Positions 21,402-32,618 are shown, counted from the stretch's first letter. The stretch is 64,000 nt of DNA from Pythium myriotylum (GCA_023091665.1 JALJCQ010000003.1:372001-436000), one strand, 5' to 3'. Numbers and translations: made by a program. The notes: generated by a model not told the origin, from the sequence alone.

Positions 21402-21622
21402 TTTTGAGCACGCGCGAAGGGAGAAGAAGGACGGGAACTGAAAAGGATATCACCGTAATGTTCCACTTAAGTACGAGTAGTTATTTAACACGATGTGTAC
21501 TGATAGGTGGGGAGAGCCTTCAAGGATCTGGGAACAAGTTTCTAAGGTGATTTCTATGTCACGGGCAGCAAGCAAGATTTGAAGGTTCTTCAAGTTGTTC
21601 TCATTGCCGGTGAGGTACTCCT

Positions 21623-22493
21623 TCATTCGTCGTTTTGTGCCTTCGAGCCGTTTGCGGGCTTGTGTCTGGCGCTGCGTTTTCGTGATTTCGTGATCTTTGG
21701 GTGGCCGACTCGGCGTGTGTTCGAGACAATACGGAAAGGGGCCCTTTTTCCTGACTCATCGTCAGAAACATCGTCCACAAGAATAATTTCCCGGGCGGAC
21801 TCAGTAGACTCGATAGCACTCTCAATCACGGACTCAACAATGGACTGAACGGAGGAAAAAAACAGCAGACTCGTCGTAAGGTTGAGCTAACTCGACGGAC
21901 TCATCCTGCGAAAGTTCGATTCTTGTCCGAGACTCCGTAAACTCAGCAGATTCATTTTGCGATTCGGCAGACTCAACATGAGACTCAACAGACTCACCCC
22001 GAGACTGAGCAGACTCGGTCCGACATTCCGTAAACTCTGCACATTCAGGCTGAGACTCGGCAGACTGGCCTTGAGACTCGGTTGACTGAGCTTGAGACTC
22101 GGCAAATTCCACATGGGACTCAGTAAACTCATTGTTAGACTCGGGAGACGCGACACCACACTCCTGAGACTCAACGACTTCCGAAGGCTGGGATTGCGTG
22201 GGAAGAAACTCGAGCGGCGCTAGTCCAGACCTTAGTGCTGGGAGGGCACCTTGCTTAAGCACATGTCGTGTCTTCTCGAGGAAGGTAGCAATGTCTAGGA
22301 AGTCAGTCGTCCCAAACGTACTGGCTCTTGCGCAAATGTCATCGGCAATTTCTCTCGCGACGCGGTACTTCTCGTTCTGCGACATCGCCGCATGACGCTG
22401 AGTCTGTTCTTGCACGCACATGTCATCTTCGTCAGCATCACTCATCACGACTGGCGGGGGAGGCGACTGAAAGGTCAGAATCAGCTGCAACAT
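21623..22493 (-). pseudogene. MULE C-terminal fragment with Glu-Ser-Gln repeats
   Basis: Frame 21834-22493 plus 21623-21829, separated by a shift at a homopolymer (about 21855-21861). Two stretches align by eye with the MULE at 25.7-29.6 kb: QNEKYR followed by ASTFG matches REEKFRR followed by SSFGM, and APFRIVSNTRR with a basic tail matches PPFVIATTLRR. In between, where that MULE has a 7-residue repeat, this copy has many degenerate ESxxEFAESQ-type repeats. No transposase core or SWIM finger is present. It abuts the piggyBac gene head to head. Confidence 0.5.
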
Positions 22494-22499
22494 CGGAAC

Positions 22500-24810
22500 A
22501 ATCTTCTTTCGTTGGTCTTCTTCTCTCGAACACGGAGGCCGTATCGAGCAGATCTTCGCCAGCGAGTGAAACTAGCAGCTCCGATAATGACAGCGGCGAT
22601 GAAAGCGAAGGTCAGGACCTTTTCGACATGATTTCCTTTGAAAATGGCAACGTCATCGTGTCGTGAAAGATCGAGTTTGGACTCCTATAGAGGCCGTTGT
22701 AGTCGATAGAGGTGACTGTCTGCCTCGTCGCACGGAATTCCTGTGGCCTCGACTTCTTGAAGTGAGCTCGGTACATTCTGAACCAACGACTACATCGCTT
22801 GCTCGCTATTTCTACTTGATGTATCCGATGTCGACGGTGAAGACGACTTTGAAACACACAAATGCAAGACTCCTTTCGTTGGGAAGGACGACGCCTATCC
22901 ACGAAGGTCACTGGTTTCGTTGGATCGGAAATCGTCTAGCGATGGCTTTCGAGCCCAGGCGTGGGTCTCTCCCGATGTACTGGGCGTCGGTCGAGAGGGA
23001 AGGGCACGTATCAACTGCAGCAAACTATGGGCAACGCTTTCATATGAGTCGACATACATTTGAAAGTATCATGTCTTCGATTGCTTTCGCCAAAGCAAAC
23101 GACTTGAGTGACCCATGGGCTGCTATCCGTCCATTCATCGATGGATTCAATGAAAGACGAGCGAAATGTGTGTCGCCAGGGAACTTGTTGACCGTAGATG
23201 AATACATGAGCGCCTGGAAGGGGAGAGAAGCGGCTCTCTCTACTTATCTGTCCGGAGGTTAAATAACGTGCTCTTACAAAAGTCAACATGTTTTGCCGAA
23301 TTTTGGGTTCGAAAAGTGGCATGACGTGAAGTATAAGTCCGGAATTCTTACGTTGTGTTCGAAAGCGTGTGACGCTCGCTGCGCTCGCGGAAAGAAGAAT
23401 CTAACGACTGGTCGTCGGCGTGCTAGGACCCACTCCGGCAGAGCGACCTGCGGCGCGGACCCCGTGTTGCTCCGGGGCGCTACGCGCGCCCTCCGCAATC
23501 ACCCCCTTCGGGGAAGGGGCCCCCCCGCCGCCTCCGGTCGTCTTGCCTCGTTCGTTTTATGTTCACATAACGGATTCTTCAATACAAATGCCTAGTGTGC
23601 GATGTAACACATATCATCTGAGAGAGCCAGAGAAGCCAAGTACACCCATGACGGGCTGCCTCATAAGACCAAGATTGCACGCAAACTTGAGGGAAAGGGC
23701 ACTGAATTGAAATCCATCGCTGACGGGGACAGTGGGGTGCTACTGGGTCTTGAGCTCGTGGAGGGAGCTGCGCGTCAGAGGCAAAAGGCTTACCACAGTG
23801 ATTTCGGCGAGGGCACCGCGGTTACTCTTCGCCTGTCGGAGCGGTTTCGTGGTAGTGGTCGAACGGTGGTGGCAGACAGTGCATTTTCATCTGTGAAGAC
23901 GCCCGTTCAGATGGAGAGACTGCTGGGGTTATCATTCATGGGCTTAGTGAAGACCGCGAGCTCAGAGTATCCAAAAAAACTTTTCGGAATGGTTGAAGAG
24001 CGCACCAGAACGCGGGGCATTCAAGGTGCTAGAAAGTAAGATCAGTTTGGGCCGGCCGATGTACGCGTTATGCTGGTCAGATCGAAAGCCGAAAACGATC
24101 ATTTCAAATCGTGGAACGACTTTGAGCGGTACCCCGAGCGTCCGTATCCGGCATCGCCTCGTCGTTCGCGATGGCGAGGTCGAAACACATCGTTACGAGA
24201 AAACAATATCTCGTCCGCAGATGATCGAGCTCTTCTTCTCAAAGTTTTCAATCATCGATGTTCATGACCATTTGAGACAGGGTTCGCTTGCCGTCGAGCG
24301 AGAATGGATCACGAAGAGCTGGGTGCTACGGCTCTTCGGCACATTGCTGGGTATGATTGTTGTGGAATCTTATCTAGCATATCGGTACGAAGCGCTGTAC
24401 GATTTCCGGCTTGATGGAGTTTCAAGATTTCGTCGGTAAGCTCGCACACCAGCTAATTTTCAACGACTACATACGAGAAATGCTGCGACGAACCCAAAGA
24501 GCTGATGGTGATGATGATGATGATCCGAACAGTGAGGTGAGCAGTATCGCCGAACAAAGCTTTTGGGTCTGGACTCATTATGTCTTTGCAGGCCGCACAC
24601 GAGGTGAAATCTCTCTGCGATCTGCCGCAGTACACTGCTAGAAGGCAGGCTGGCGGGCGTGTCCAGCGTGTATGCGGTATCTGCAGAGTCAAGGTTTCCT
24701 ATTACTGTGTCACGTGCTCGAACGTACCAGCAGGGAAGTTCTTTGCGTTGTGTGGGCCAAGAACGCAGCGGAACTGCTACAATGTGCACCTCGCTGCCGC
24801 TTCAAAATGA
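22500..24810 (+). pseudogene. piggyBac transposase gene, interrupted and frameshifted
   Basis: An acidic Ser-rich N-terminus (to 22666) passes by a frameshift into the transposase (from about 22663). Landmarks are DPWAAIRPFIDGFNERR, LTVDEYMSAWKG, VVADSAFSSVKT, YALCWSDRKPKT and SIIDVHDHLRQGSLA, all in the order of the piggyBac DDE domain (DDE_Tnp_1_7 type). A MITE (23232-23628) splits it after KGREA. Further shifts lie near 24000 and 24410. A GT-AG intron at 24537-24591 (55 nt) precedes the C-terminal Cys-rich finger (CGICR, CVTC, CGPR). It may be a relative of the source of the MITE at 18.1 kb; no matching termini were found around it. Confidence 0.85.
23232..23628. mobile_element. 397-bp MITE with 8-bp target duplication, inside piggyBac gene
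   Basis: Flanked by AGAGAAGC at 23224-23231 and 23629-23636. The ends are inverted, GGCTCTCTC, with looser matching further in. An 8-bp duplication is typical of hAT elements. Removing the insert and one repeat rejoins KGREA to KYTHDGLPHK in frame, as in piggyBac relatives. The inside is GC-rich (23400-23540) and an open frame at 23293-23595 is probably chance. No transposase is encoded. Confidence 0.85.
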
Positions 24811-25333
24811 CCCGTTTCTACACATTTGCATACAAACTTCCATACAAACTATCTCGGGGTGGGCGTACCGGTATGATTGTAGCCATGCTACCGGTACGCT
24901 TTGCCCTGGAGACTAGACATTGATTAAACTAATTCAACAAGTCTGCTTAGTCTGTCCAATCTGTCCAGCTTCAACAATCTGCTGAATCTGTGTAGTCTAG
25001 CCTCGTGGACGTCCCATCTTGTGGAGAGGATAAACTCTCCATCCACCGTATTCTTGCCGAAGTCCTCGTGCAAATCTGTCAAAAATATTGCTACAAAGAG
25101 TCTGGCATTGGATATTTGAAGTCTAACTGTCCAATCTACCTAGTCTCCCAAGTCAGAAGAGTCCCGCCCAGGTTCCCGCCTTCCAAATTCCAAAATTCTG
25201 AAAAAGTTCAAACGGGTATTGACAAACACTCTTCTCGGCATACCCGTCTATGTGCGTCATCATATGATGTGTGTGCGCCAGATTGGACAGATTAGGGCAA
25301 TAACATCTGATTTTCATGTCTCAGATTAGGGCA
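24811..25333. other. Non-coding DNA with perfect hairpin
   Basis: An 11-bp perfect inverted repeat GCGTACCGGTA / TACCGGTACGC lies at 24863-24873 and 24889-24899, just 3' of the piggyBac gene. It may be a subterminal repeat or terminator of that element. A cluster of CTGTCCAATCTG-like and AGTCTGTC units follows at 24940-25000. No ORF is supported. Confidence 0.45.
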
Positions 25334-25709
25334 TACACCTTTTCCCGTCCAAACTGGGATTAGTTTCCAACCAATGTTGGATTTCAATGTTTTACAAAAG
25401 GCTGAGGCTGAGGCTACCGCCAGTATATGAGAAGGAGAAGAATCGACCTTACCGCCAGTGTATGCCAGTATATGTGCACATGCATCACTTGATGACAGGT
25501 TTAGGGTGGGCATAGGAAGGACATCGGAGGAAGAGTGCTGGTCAAGTTTTTCGAGAAAAAATGTCTACAAACGGGTGTGACTCCTGTGAGGGAATCGCCA
25601 GGAGTCCATGTACTGGCGTATACTACTTCGGATATTGTATATACTGGAACATGTATTGGTGGTGAGAAAACAGTATATACTGACGTGTACTGCTAGACGA
25701 TGGTAGATG

Positions 25710-28700
25710 CTACGTGTTGAGAGCGTGGGCAAGATAGCGATAGCGGAAGAACGTAGCCGCTGACTCGTCATCATACTTGTCCCCGCATAGATCATGTAAC
25801 TGTAGCTCAAGAAACATCAACGAAAATACCCCACAGTTGTAGCTCTCAAGCTGTTGGATATCTACAACGCAGAAGTGTGAGAATCGTCGAAGGACGAACT
25901 ATGCCCTCATAACGCACCTCGGAAACTTTGAATCGTCCTGATCTCAATCCTGAGCGACGGTAAGAGAGCGTCGCAGATGGACTTGACGTGCTCCTTCAGC
26001 TGGGGGACGTACTGTTGGAGGGGGTCGAACACCTTTACGACAACGTCGGGCTTTCGCATGTCGATAACTGCGCTGCACCAGTGCTTCTCCACCTCCATGT
26101 GCACCACGAACATGAAGATCTTTCCTAGAGGATCGTTGAAGACACCGAACTTAATCATGACGTCTTTGAGCTTGCTGTCGAACGGGAACATGGTCCAATG
26201 AGGAGACAAAAACTCGACTTGGTCCAAGTGGTGCTGTCGAATAAACCACATTGCGGCGCTCATACATGTGTCGTCGAGCTGCCGGTCACACGCGAATTGC
26301 AAGTACGCCGCATTTCTGTCGACTAGACTGAGACTCTTCACGGCTTTCACTACCTTGTTTGGGTTGGCGTCTTCGAGGTCTATGAAGGTGTCGTCCGGAA
26401 CAAAGCTCTTCAACAACGTAGGGAGATCTTGTAGTCACGAAACAGTCTCGTCTACTTTTTCGAACAGAGGCATGAGGTTGTGCCACTGGCGCATATCCTG
26501 CAGCATATCGCGGGTATAAGTCGTCTTTCGGTACGTGAGCCGCAAGTCACGAGCCTTGGCTGGTGATCCCCGCTCTGATGTGTGTTGTTTCTGGACGTGC
26601 GCACAGGCTTCGATCATCTTCGAAATCACGGATGTTGGTAGAATCTTCGTAATCTGCCGTGAGTGGGTAGTTGCCAGTCTTGGGTTGATAACCACCTTGG
26701 GCTTTGACTTCGCTTTGGACTCATCAGACACGACCAGGTTGTGGAACGTCTCTGCACAAGCCGCGTAGGTTATTCCTCCGCCGTCGGTGTGTAGGATAGC
26801 CGAGACAGCCTCAAGAGTTCCTAGTGAACCTTGGCTAAAGTCCTCAACACGCTTGTCTGTCTCGCGGATCGCCTTCGACTTGGCACTTCGTTTTGCTCCC
26901 TTATTTGTCTTTGGGCGGCCTCGGCGGAGCGTTGTGGCGATCACGAATGGGGGGTTAGACACGTTATCGTTGGAGTTTGGAGAATCATTGTGCACAGTAG
27001 CACAGAGTCAGCCTCAGCGCTGTCATCATCGTCCGAGGATCCGTTAATCTCAACCACGTCTTCATTCTCGCGCGGGAGTCTCTCGAAGACGTCCGCACCC
27101 AAGTAATCGATGACAGGCACATCAGCAACCTAATATTCACCGACAGACGCGCCCTCATTATCATCCTCATCGTCATTGTGTTCTTCGTTGTGGGTGCTCG
27201 CACTTGATTCTTCACCGCCAGCATCCTTATCCCCTTGTGTGGCATCAATACCCACCGATTCGTGTCCGACCGGAGCGAGACTCGATGCCCCACTGGCAGA
27301 TACTGTCTGTTCACTGGCGGATACTGTCTGTTCACTGGCGGATACTGTCTGTTCACTGGCGGGTACTTTTTGTTCACTGGCGGGTACTGGCACTGGTATC
27401 TCCAGTTCTGGCAGCTTGCCTGTCTTGAGCAGCAGTTTTGACGCGATGATATAGTTGTAGGCTTGATCGAATTGCGGCATTCCAAAGGATGAAGCGACGT
27501 CGGCAAATTCCAATCACACTGTGCGAAGCCTGCGGAACTTTTCTTCCCTTGAGAGCGTCCTACTCGTGGTTGCTGCTTCGGCGCGTACAACCGCATATGC
27601 AGCTCGCCCTGGTGTGTCGATGAACACTTCATGCCACTCCTTCAACGCCTTGAGCTTCCAGCGGTCGTTGATGCTCTTGAACGGAATTACTGGCACCTTG
27701 CCCAAAGCCTTACGAATGTATAGAACGTGCCGGCGCGGCAGCAGCTGAGTCATCGCGAACATACACGAGCAGGTCCACGCCACACTGTTCACAAGAAATC
27801 CCACGCGAGCGTCCCCCGCCCTGGCTGAGAAAAGTTCGTACTCTTCATCGTCGTCCTCAACCTCTGCCGAGTCTCCTGTATCACTTTGTGTATGTTCACC
27901 ACGCGTACCTTCGCTGAGCTCGGCGGTGCGCTTCGCGGTTGCTGCAGCGTCGTACTCGATATGCAACAGTGGGGCGCCTCTTGCGTGAAACCTATACACA
28001 CGCTCGTCTGCCACGCGATGTTGCTCTTCGATAAGCTCGTAGGCGTAGGGAGAGACGACGTTCGCAAGCTTTTGAAATTCTGGACTCGCCCCGTGCACTA
28101 CCGTTGTCCCGACTGCTCGTAGCCTATCCCTCCATCGCTTTTCAATACCACGCTGATGTAGGAGGATAAACAGCAAAGCCTTGTCAAGCGGCATCCCTTG
28201 ATGGACAGATCGCTTTAGTTTACCCCAACTCGCCTCGAGTCTACATGGCAACAATCTATTAGACGAAACCAACTTTCCACCATAAAACCACCGTCGTACC
28301 TGTTGTTTGTTGTATTGCCGAGGTGCGGGACGTTGTCGCGTTCGTATGCGACCCACATCGGCCGATACATGGGTGAGTCCCACATTTTTCCGAAGTAGGT
28401 CTTCCACTTTGCTTGGCGCTCGTGGTCAACAATCACGGAGTACATGTAGGACAACTTGTGGTGCACCCTTAAAAATTGTACGCATGTGACCACTTTGAAG
28501 TACAATAGACTCCAAGTAGCCCTTTGTTTTTTCACATCACACATCAGCATGAACAACGCCTACAAAACATGCATCAAGCGTCACCTACGTGCTCGGTCGT
28601 GTTGACGCGAGAAGTACTGCCTGGCTCTGCTGCAAAGTCCGCCAAATTCTTCTGAACGCGCCCTTCCTTTGTCGCAGCTGTGTAGCTCTCCCTCTCCATC

Positions 28701-29582
28701 TTCTGCATCAAGTTGTGAACATCTTTCATGTCAATATCCACGTCGGCATTGTCGCGGATGCAGTTCCAGATCGTGCGTCGATCATCATCATGCGCATGCA
28801 TCCGGCGAACTCGATCCATTACGTCCGTTGGTATGGCATTGCGGACTTTGGGGTATCTCTTGTACATGCGAGCTGAAACTTCGTGATTGTGGACATTGTT
28901 GTGATTAGTGATCACGACCTTGCCATTTTGAACGCGCGCATTGAGCTGCATAATCATAAACGAAAGAAGTCAGGACATGCCTGATTTGTCCAGTACACAC
29001 TAGTATACCGCCAGTATAAGCCAGTCTTACATGTGCGTGACACCCCGTGAAGCGCATCTTCTTTCGCCTCGGACGTTTGCCAGCACTTCGATTGCGCCTG
29101 GGCATGCCGTGCGTACACGTCATTGTGCGTTGGTAATACTCAAGCCCCTCTGGCACCCAATAAGGAGACGATCGATCGAGTTTCTCATTGCGTTTGGACG
29201 CGAGCTGCGCTCCGTTCCGAACATGAAGCTACCACACAAACACAGGTTTTGGTATTCCGTTGTCGACGCTCAGTTGAAATAGACGCGAGCGACTCACCTG
29301 ATAAGTGTTCCTGTCGTACTGCGCGACGAAGCGAAAGAAGTCTTCCTGGCCCACGACGGAGTCAACCTCGACCTCCTTCTCCTCGTCACTTGACTCGTCT
29401 TGGCTAGCGTCGCCATCCTCTGTCCCCTCGTCCTCCTCTTCTTCCTCTCCATAGTCCTCCGCCTCTTCTTCTTCGTCAGAAGAAGGCACTGTGTGCTTCC
29501 TCTTGGAGGTGCTCATCCTCTGATGCCCGACCACGCGCGCTGAAGCGGCACTGGGCCGCTTGGTGGTTGTCGTAGGAGCCAT
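25710..29582 (-). pseudogene. MULE gene: FAR1-type finger, SWIM finger, Ulp1-like protease; DDE core deleted
   Basis: An acidic N-terminus is spliced (introns 29229-29297 and 28946-29030) to a FAR1/WRKY-like finger ending HNNVHNHE. The catalytic core is missing: the finger exon is followed almost at once, near 28560, by the region after the DDE domain (VPHLGNTTNNR). Intron 28241-28299 leads to a SWIM-type segment, CSCMFAMTQLLPRRH, in which the usual third Cys is Arg. In-frame stops follow near 27513, 27130 and 26435, with a shift near 26990. The C-terminus is a C48/Ulp1-like domain: HW in EKHWCSAV, Asp in KVFDPLQQ, and, after intron 25862-25917, the Cys in YNCGVFSLM. Stop at 25710-25712. Confidence 0.8.
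27291..27395. repeat. 21-bp tandem repeat, five units, in MULE linker
   Basis: Units starting CACTGGC at 27291, 27312, 27333, 27354 and 27375. On the minus strand they encode the heptad ASEQTVS with small changes. The period is a multiple of three, so the frame is kept. It sits between the SWIM and Ulp1 regions, where the fragment at 21.8-22.5 kb has its own unrelated repeat. Confidence 0.9.
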
Positions 29583-29764
29583 ATCCAGGGCGCGCAGGTC
29601 GCGCGCTCGCGTCGCGCTGTGAAGGGTGGAGAACCCTCCCCACCAAATTCACAAAATCAAATGTCGGAATGAATGTCAAGGGAGAAGGGTTAGGACTTCG
29701 TTCCAGAACGTGGTACATTGTGCACGTTTTATCCCCTTCTCATATACTGGCGGAAGCCACTTCG

Positions 29765-30346
29765 TTTACAAAAACTAGGTTTTGCATCCAATGTCGGATT
29801 CTTTTGCATCCAAAGCTGGATTGGTTTCGTACTTTGTCGAACAAACCACAGTAAGTGAGGAAATGTATTGAAAGAATTTATTCACCGAGACGCATATCCT
29901 CCATGTTCTTGGCTTTCTCCCACCACTTCGCGCTGTGGATCTCCTGGCTGACGACGACGGCTGGCGTGATCCTTTCCATGGCATGCTCTGCGGCCTCCTT
30001 GAGCAATCCCAGCTTCTGTTGCTCGACGGTCTCTCCGTTGTGGGGGGTTTGCCGTGTATCTGGCGCGTCTTGATCAGCGTGTACGCGGCGCTCCGCGAGA
30101 TGCCGTTCGCAAGAGCAATCGCGAGCCAGTTACCACCACGGTCGCGTGCGTCGAGAACGCGCTGGCGCTCAGCCGCTGTAGTCTTTGGCTTCTTGGGTTG
30201 CGCCGCCAGCATTTTGGAAGTGAATGTCGAAGGAGCGCGGGATTTTTTTGTGGCGTGTACAGAGGTGCGTCTTTGTAAGTACGAAACCAATCCAGCTTTG
30301 GATGCAAAAGAATCCGACATTGGATGCAAAACCTAGTTTTTGTAAA
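29765..30346 (-). mobile_element. TA-flanked element with 70-bp identical inverted repeats and HTH remnant
   Basis: Arms 29765-29834 and 30277-30346 are identical inverted copies over 70 bp, containing repeated TTTGCATCCAA units. TA lies at 29767-29768 and 30343-30344, as expected for Tc1/mariner-type insertion. The minus strand between them encodes, from about 30222, a basic start and a helix-turn-helix-like stretch (RVLDARDRGGNWLAIALANG), then frameshifts and ends at about 29860. It is too short for a transposase, so it is a deletion derivative. Perfect arms suggest recent activity. Confidence 0.7.
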
Positions 30347-30518
30347 ACCTTGAAATCCAACATTGGTTGGAAACTAATCCCAGTTTGGACGGGAAAAGGT
30401 GTAGACTCGTGGATCCGGGAATCCAGCAGCTCGCATCCATGAGCAACATTAGACATCAACACGGGTCTCTACATACACTTCGGTGGGGCGTTCCCCCCCC
30501 CCCCCCCGATCCACTCAC

Positions 30519-32618
30519 TCAGCAATGGTGCGTCGCTTCGAAGAGATCCAGTCGCTCCACGACCATGGCAGCCGTCGGTCGCTTCTCGGGATCTTTCTCC
30601 AGACAGTCACGGATGAGCTCGGCGATCTCGTCGGGCACCGAGGCCGAGAGCTCCGGCCGACGGCCCTCGTGCACCACGAGCTTCATGAGACGAAGAGGAT
30701 GCACAACGAGCCCGAGGCGAGCTGACTTGGGATCGTGGTACGGCAGCTCACACGTGTCGATCTCGGTCAGGAGGATGCCGTACGAGTACATGTCGATGCT
30801 CTCGGTGTAGTCCTCGCCGAGCAAGAGCTCCGGAGCCGTCCACGAGACCGTACCGACCGCTCCGGTCATCGTAAGGTTGGTCTCTTCCTCTTCAAAGTTG
30901 TACTTGCGGCGGCTGACGCCAAAGTCGGCGAGCTTGACGTCCAGCATGCGGCCGTTCGACGCCAGCAGCACGTTCTTGGATTTGATGTCGCGGTGGATCA
31001 GCTTGGGCGACAGGCTGTGTAAGTACTGGAGAGCACTGGCCACGCTGCGAGCCGTCTGCAGCTTCTGGTCCCACCATGTGAACCCGGGCATGGCCTGCTC
31101 GTGGGCCTGCATGAGCTTCTGGTGCGGCAACTGGGACTGCAAGTAGCTCTGGAGATCGCCCTTGTCCATGTGCTGCATGACCAGAAGCATGTTTTGCAGC
31201 GTGCTCCACGCGACGCCGATGAACGAGATCACGTTCGGGTGCTTGAGCTTGGCCATCGCGAAGATCTCGCTCGCGAAGAGCTGCATTTCCGCGAGTACTC
31301 GGCGCTTTTCAGGCAGCAACCTCTTAATGGCCACTTCACGACCACTGGCGAGAAGTGTGCCCAGCCAGACCTCTCCAGTCGCGCCTCGAGCCAAGATTCT
31401 CTGAAGCGAGATGTTGTTGAAGGCGATCCGCTTGTAGTTGATAAGTGGGTGCACTTCGAACATCTGGAGAGTCTTGATCGCAGCCTCGTCTCGGCCATCC
31501 AACATTTCGGTCTCGTCGTGGAAACTCTCAGGAACACCCGACTTGAAAAGGTACGATGTGTACTCGTTGTCGGCGACGTTGTCGAGGTAGTCGTGTGGCT
31601 CGTGGGCATAGTCCGAGGCGTTGCCGTCATTCGTGAACGACGTCGTCGACGATCGTCGCTCTTGCTCTTCGTCTTCTTCTTCTTCCTGATTGACCTTTTC
31701 GCCACGACCTTGCCGGCGCTTTTGGTGCACCGCCACGAAGAAGCGAGAGAGCACGATCACGACCACCGCGATCGCGATTCCGATGACGACCCAAAAGTAG
31801 TCCTGGCGCTTCTTGTGCTCGAGCGCAAAGTTGTGGAGCCAGGGCGTCACGATCTTTCCTGGTGGTGGGTCGCACCACTGGGATCGATCGGCGACCATCG
31901 AGTATGGGACGCACGGGAAGATCGGAGCTGGTGTGACGGGGCATTTCTCCCACACGGCCTCTTCTTCCAAGCCTCTCATGTGGATGCCGTAGATCAAGAA
32001 GCTCTCACCATCAGATGTCCACGGGTGACGATACACACGAGGCTCCGGGATCTCGTCGGGCTCGGCGCCATCGGCCCACATGGCGCTGTGGCCAAAGACA
32101 CTGGTCGTCTGCGACGCACAGAGACTCGCGGCGCCCATTTGGTGGCCGTCGCAGAAGAACGAGCGGTAGAAGAGGTCGCCGTTGAGCGTGGAGCAGTTGC
32201 GCGGGATGCAGCCGCCGCGTACGTAGCCCTTGAGCGGGACCGAGATCTGTGCCATGGTGCGTCCGCAGCGCGTGTACTGGCGAATGGGCACGTTCGTGAG
32301 GTCGAGCACGTAGCCGGCGTCCCACATGACGGCGCGCTGGAGCAGTCCGGGCAGGTCCTTGAATTTGAGTCCATGGGGCTCGAGCATCTTGAGCACTTTC
32401 TCGGGCATGTCGCCAGCGATCGTGAGCGGCGCGACGTAGTCGTTCTCTAGATAGCGTCGGTAGTAGTGCTGCGCGAGATCGGACGAGCGGCCGTCGTAGA
32501 TGAAGTAGTGGTCGAGCGGCACGACCATCTTGCCGGACGTCGAGGCGTCGGCGAGCGACGGCAGCGCCGCCAGCAGCAGCGCGAGCACGGCCGCGAGCAG
32601 ACGAGGAGGCCGCGTCAT
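30519..32618 (-). CDS. Receptor-like protein kinase (TKL type)
   Basis: 699 residues. Start chosen at ATG 32616-32618 because it is followed directly by a signal peptide (LLAAVLALLLAALPSLADAS); a start 22 codons upstream would bury it. The ectodomain of about 260 residues has several Cys (CGRT, GGCIPRNC, FFCDG). A transmembrane helix (WVVIGIAIAVVVIVLS) leads to an acidic juxtamembrane stretch and the kinase domain. Kinase motifs are ARGATGEVW, EVAIKRLL, HRDIKSKN, LADFGVSR and SWTAPELL; HRDIKSKN is usual in TKL kinases. All catalytic residues are present. It probably senses an extracellular ligand. The ectodomain family was not recognised. It is divergent from the carrier gene at 33460. Confidence 0.88.
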   Translation of the reverse strand: MTRPPRLLAAVLALLLAALPSLADASTSGKMVVPLDHYFIYDGRSSDLAQHYYRRYLENDYVAPLTIAGDMPEKVLKMLEPHGLKFKDLPGLLQRAVMWDAGYVLDLTNVPIRQYTRCGRTMAQISVPLKGYVRGGCIPRNCSTLNGDLFYRSFFCDGHQMGAASLCASQTTSVFGHSAMWADGAEPDEIPEPRVYRHPWTSDGESFLIYGIHMRGLEEEAVWEKCPVTPAPIFPCVPYSMVADRSQWCDPPPGKIVTPWLHNFALEHKKRQDYFWVVIGIAIAVVVIVLSRFFVAVHQKRRQGRGEKVNQEEEEDEEQERRSSTTSFTNDGNASDYAHEPHDYLDNVADNEYTSYLFKSGVPESFHDETEMLDGRDEAAIKTLQMFEVHPLINYKRIAFNNISLQRILARGATGEVWLGTLLASGREVAIKRLLPEKRRVLAEMQLFASEIFAMAKLKHPNVISFIGVAWSTLQNMLLVMQHMDKGDLQSYLQSQLPHQKLMQAHEQAMPGFTWWDQKLQTARSVASALQYLHSLSPKLIHRDIKSKNVLLASNGRMLDVKLADFGVSRRKYNFEEEETNLTMTGAVGTVSWTAPELLLGEDYTESIDMYSYGILLTEIDTCELPYHDPKSARLGLVVHPLRLMKLVVHEGRRPELSASVPDEIAELIRDCLEKDPEKRPTAAMVVERLDLFEATHHC

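Larger units (their letters stand above)
25417..29753 (-). mobile_element. Mutator-like element (MULE) with 19-bp terminal repeats
   Basis: Inverted 19-bp ends CCGCCAGTATATGAGAAGG at 25417-25435 (plus) and 29735-29753 (minus). A second, looser copy of the CCGCCAGT unit follows the left end at about 25453-25480. The enclosed gene (25710-29582) has MULE domains. I found no convincing 9-bp target duplication next to the arms, so the flanks may be rearranged. Confidence 0.7.
25334..30403. mobile_element. TA-flanked 66-bp inverted repeats enclosing MULE and small TIR element
   Basis: Left arm 25334-25399 and right arm 30337-30403 are inverted copies with one mismatch by eye. Both start at TA and read CACCTTTTCCCGTCC inwards. 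TA at both outer edges suits a Tc1/mariner-type target. Between the arms lie the MULE (25417-29753) and a second palindromic element (29765-30346), the latter overlapping the inner end of the right arm. Either a large TA-type element received both, or the arms are two separate copies of a small repeat. No Tc1 transposase was found that would settle it. Confidence 0.55.

Noticed and set aside
23293..23595. 100-codon ORF inside the 8-bp-duplication MITE
   Set aside because: Arg/Ala-rich from GC-rich DNA, no homology, and the host element is non-autonomous.
27291..27395. Tandem array suggesting a CRISPR
   Set aside because: Units are contiguous without spacers and encode protein heptads.
31101..32450. 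Plus-strand ORF of 449 codons
   Set aside because: Antisense to the receptor-like kinase; Arg/His/Val-rich composition typical of a shadow frame.
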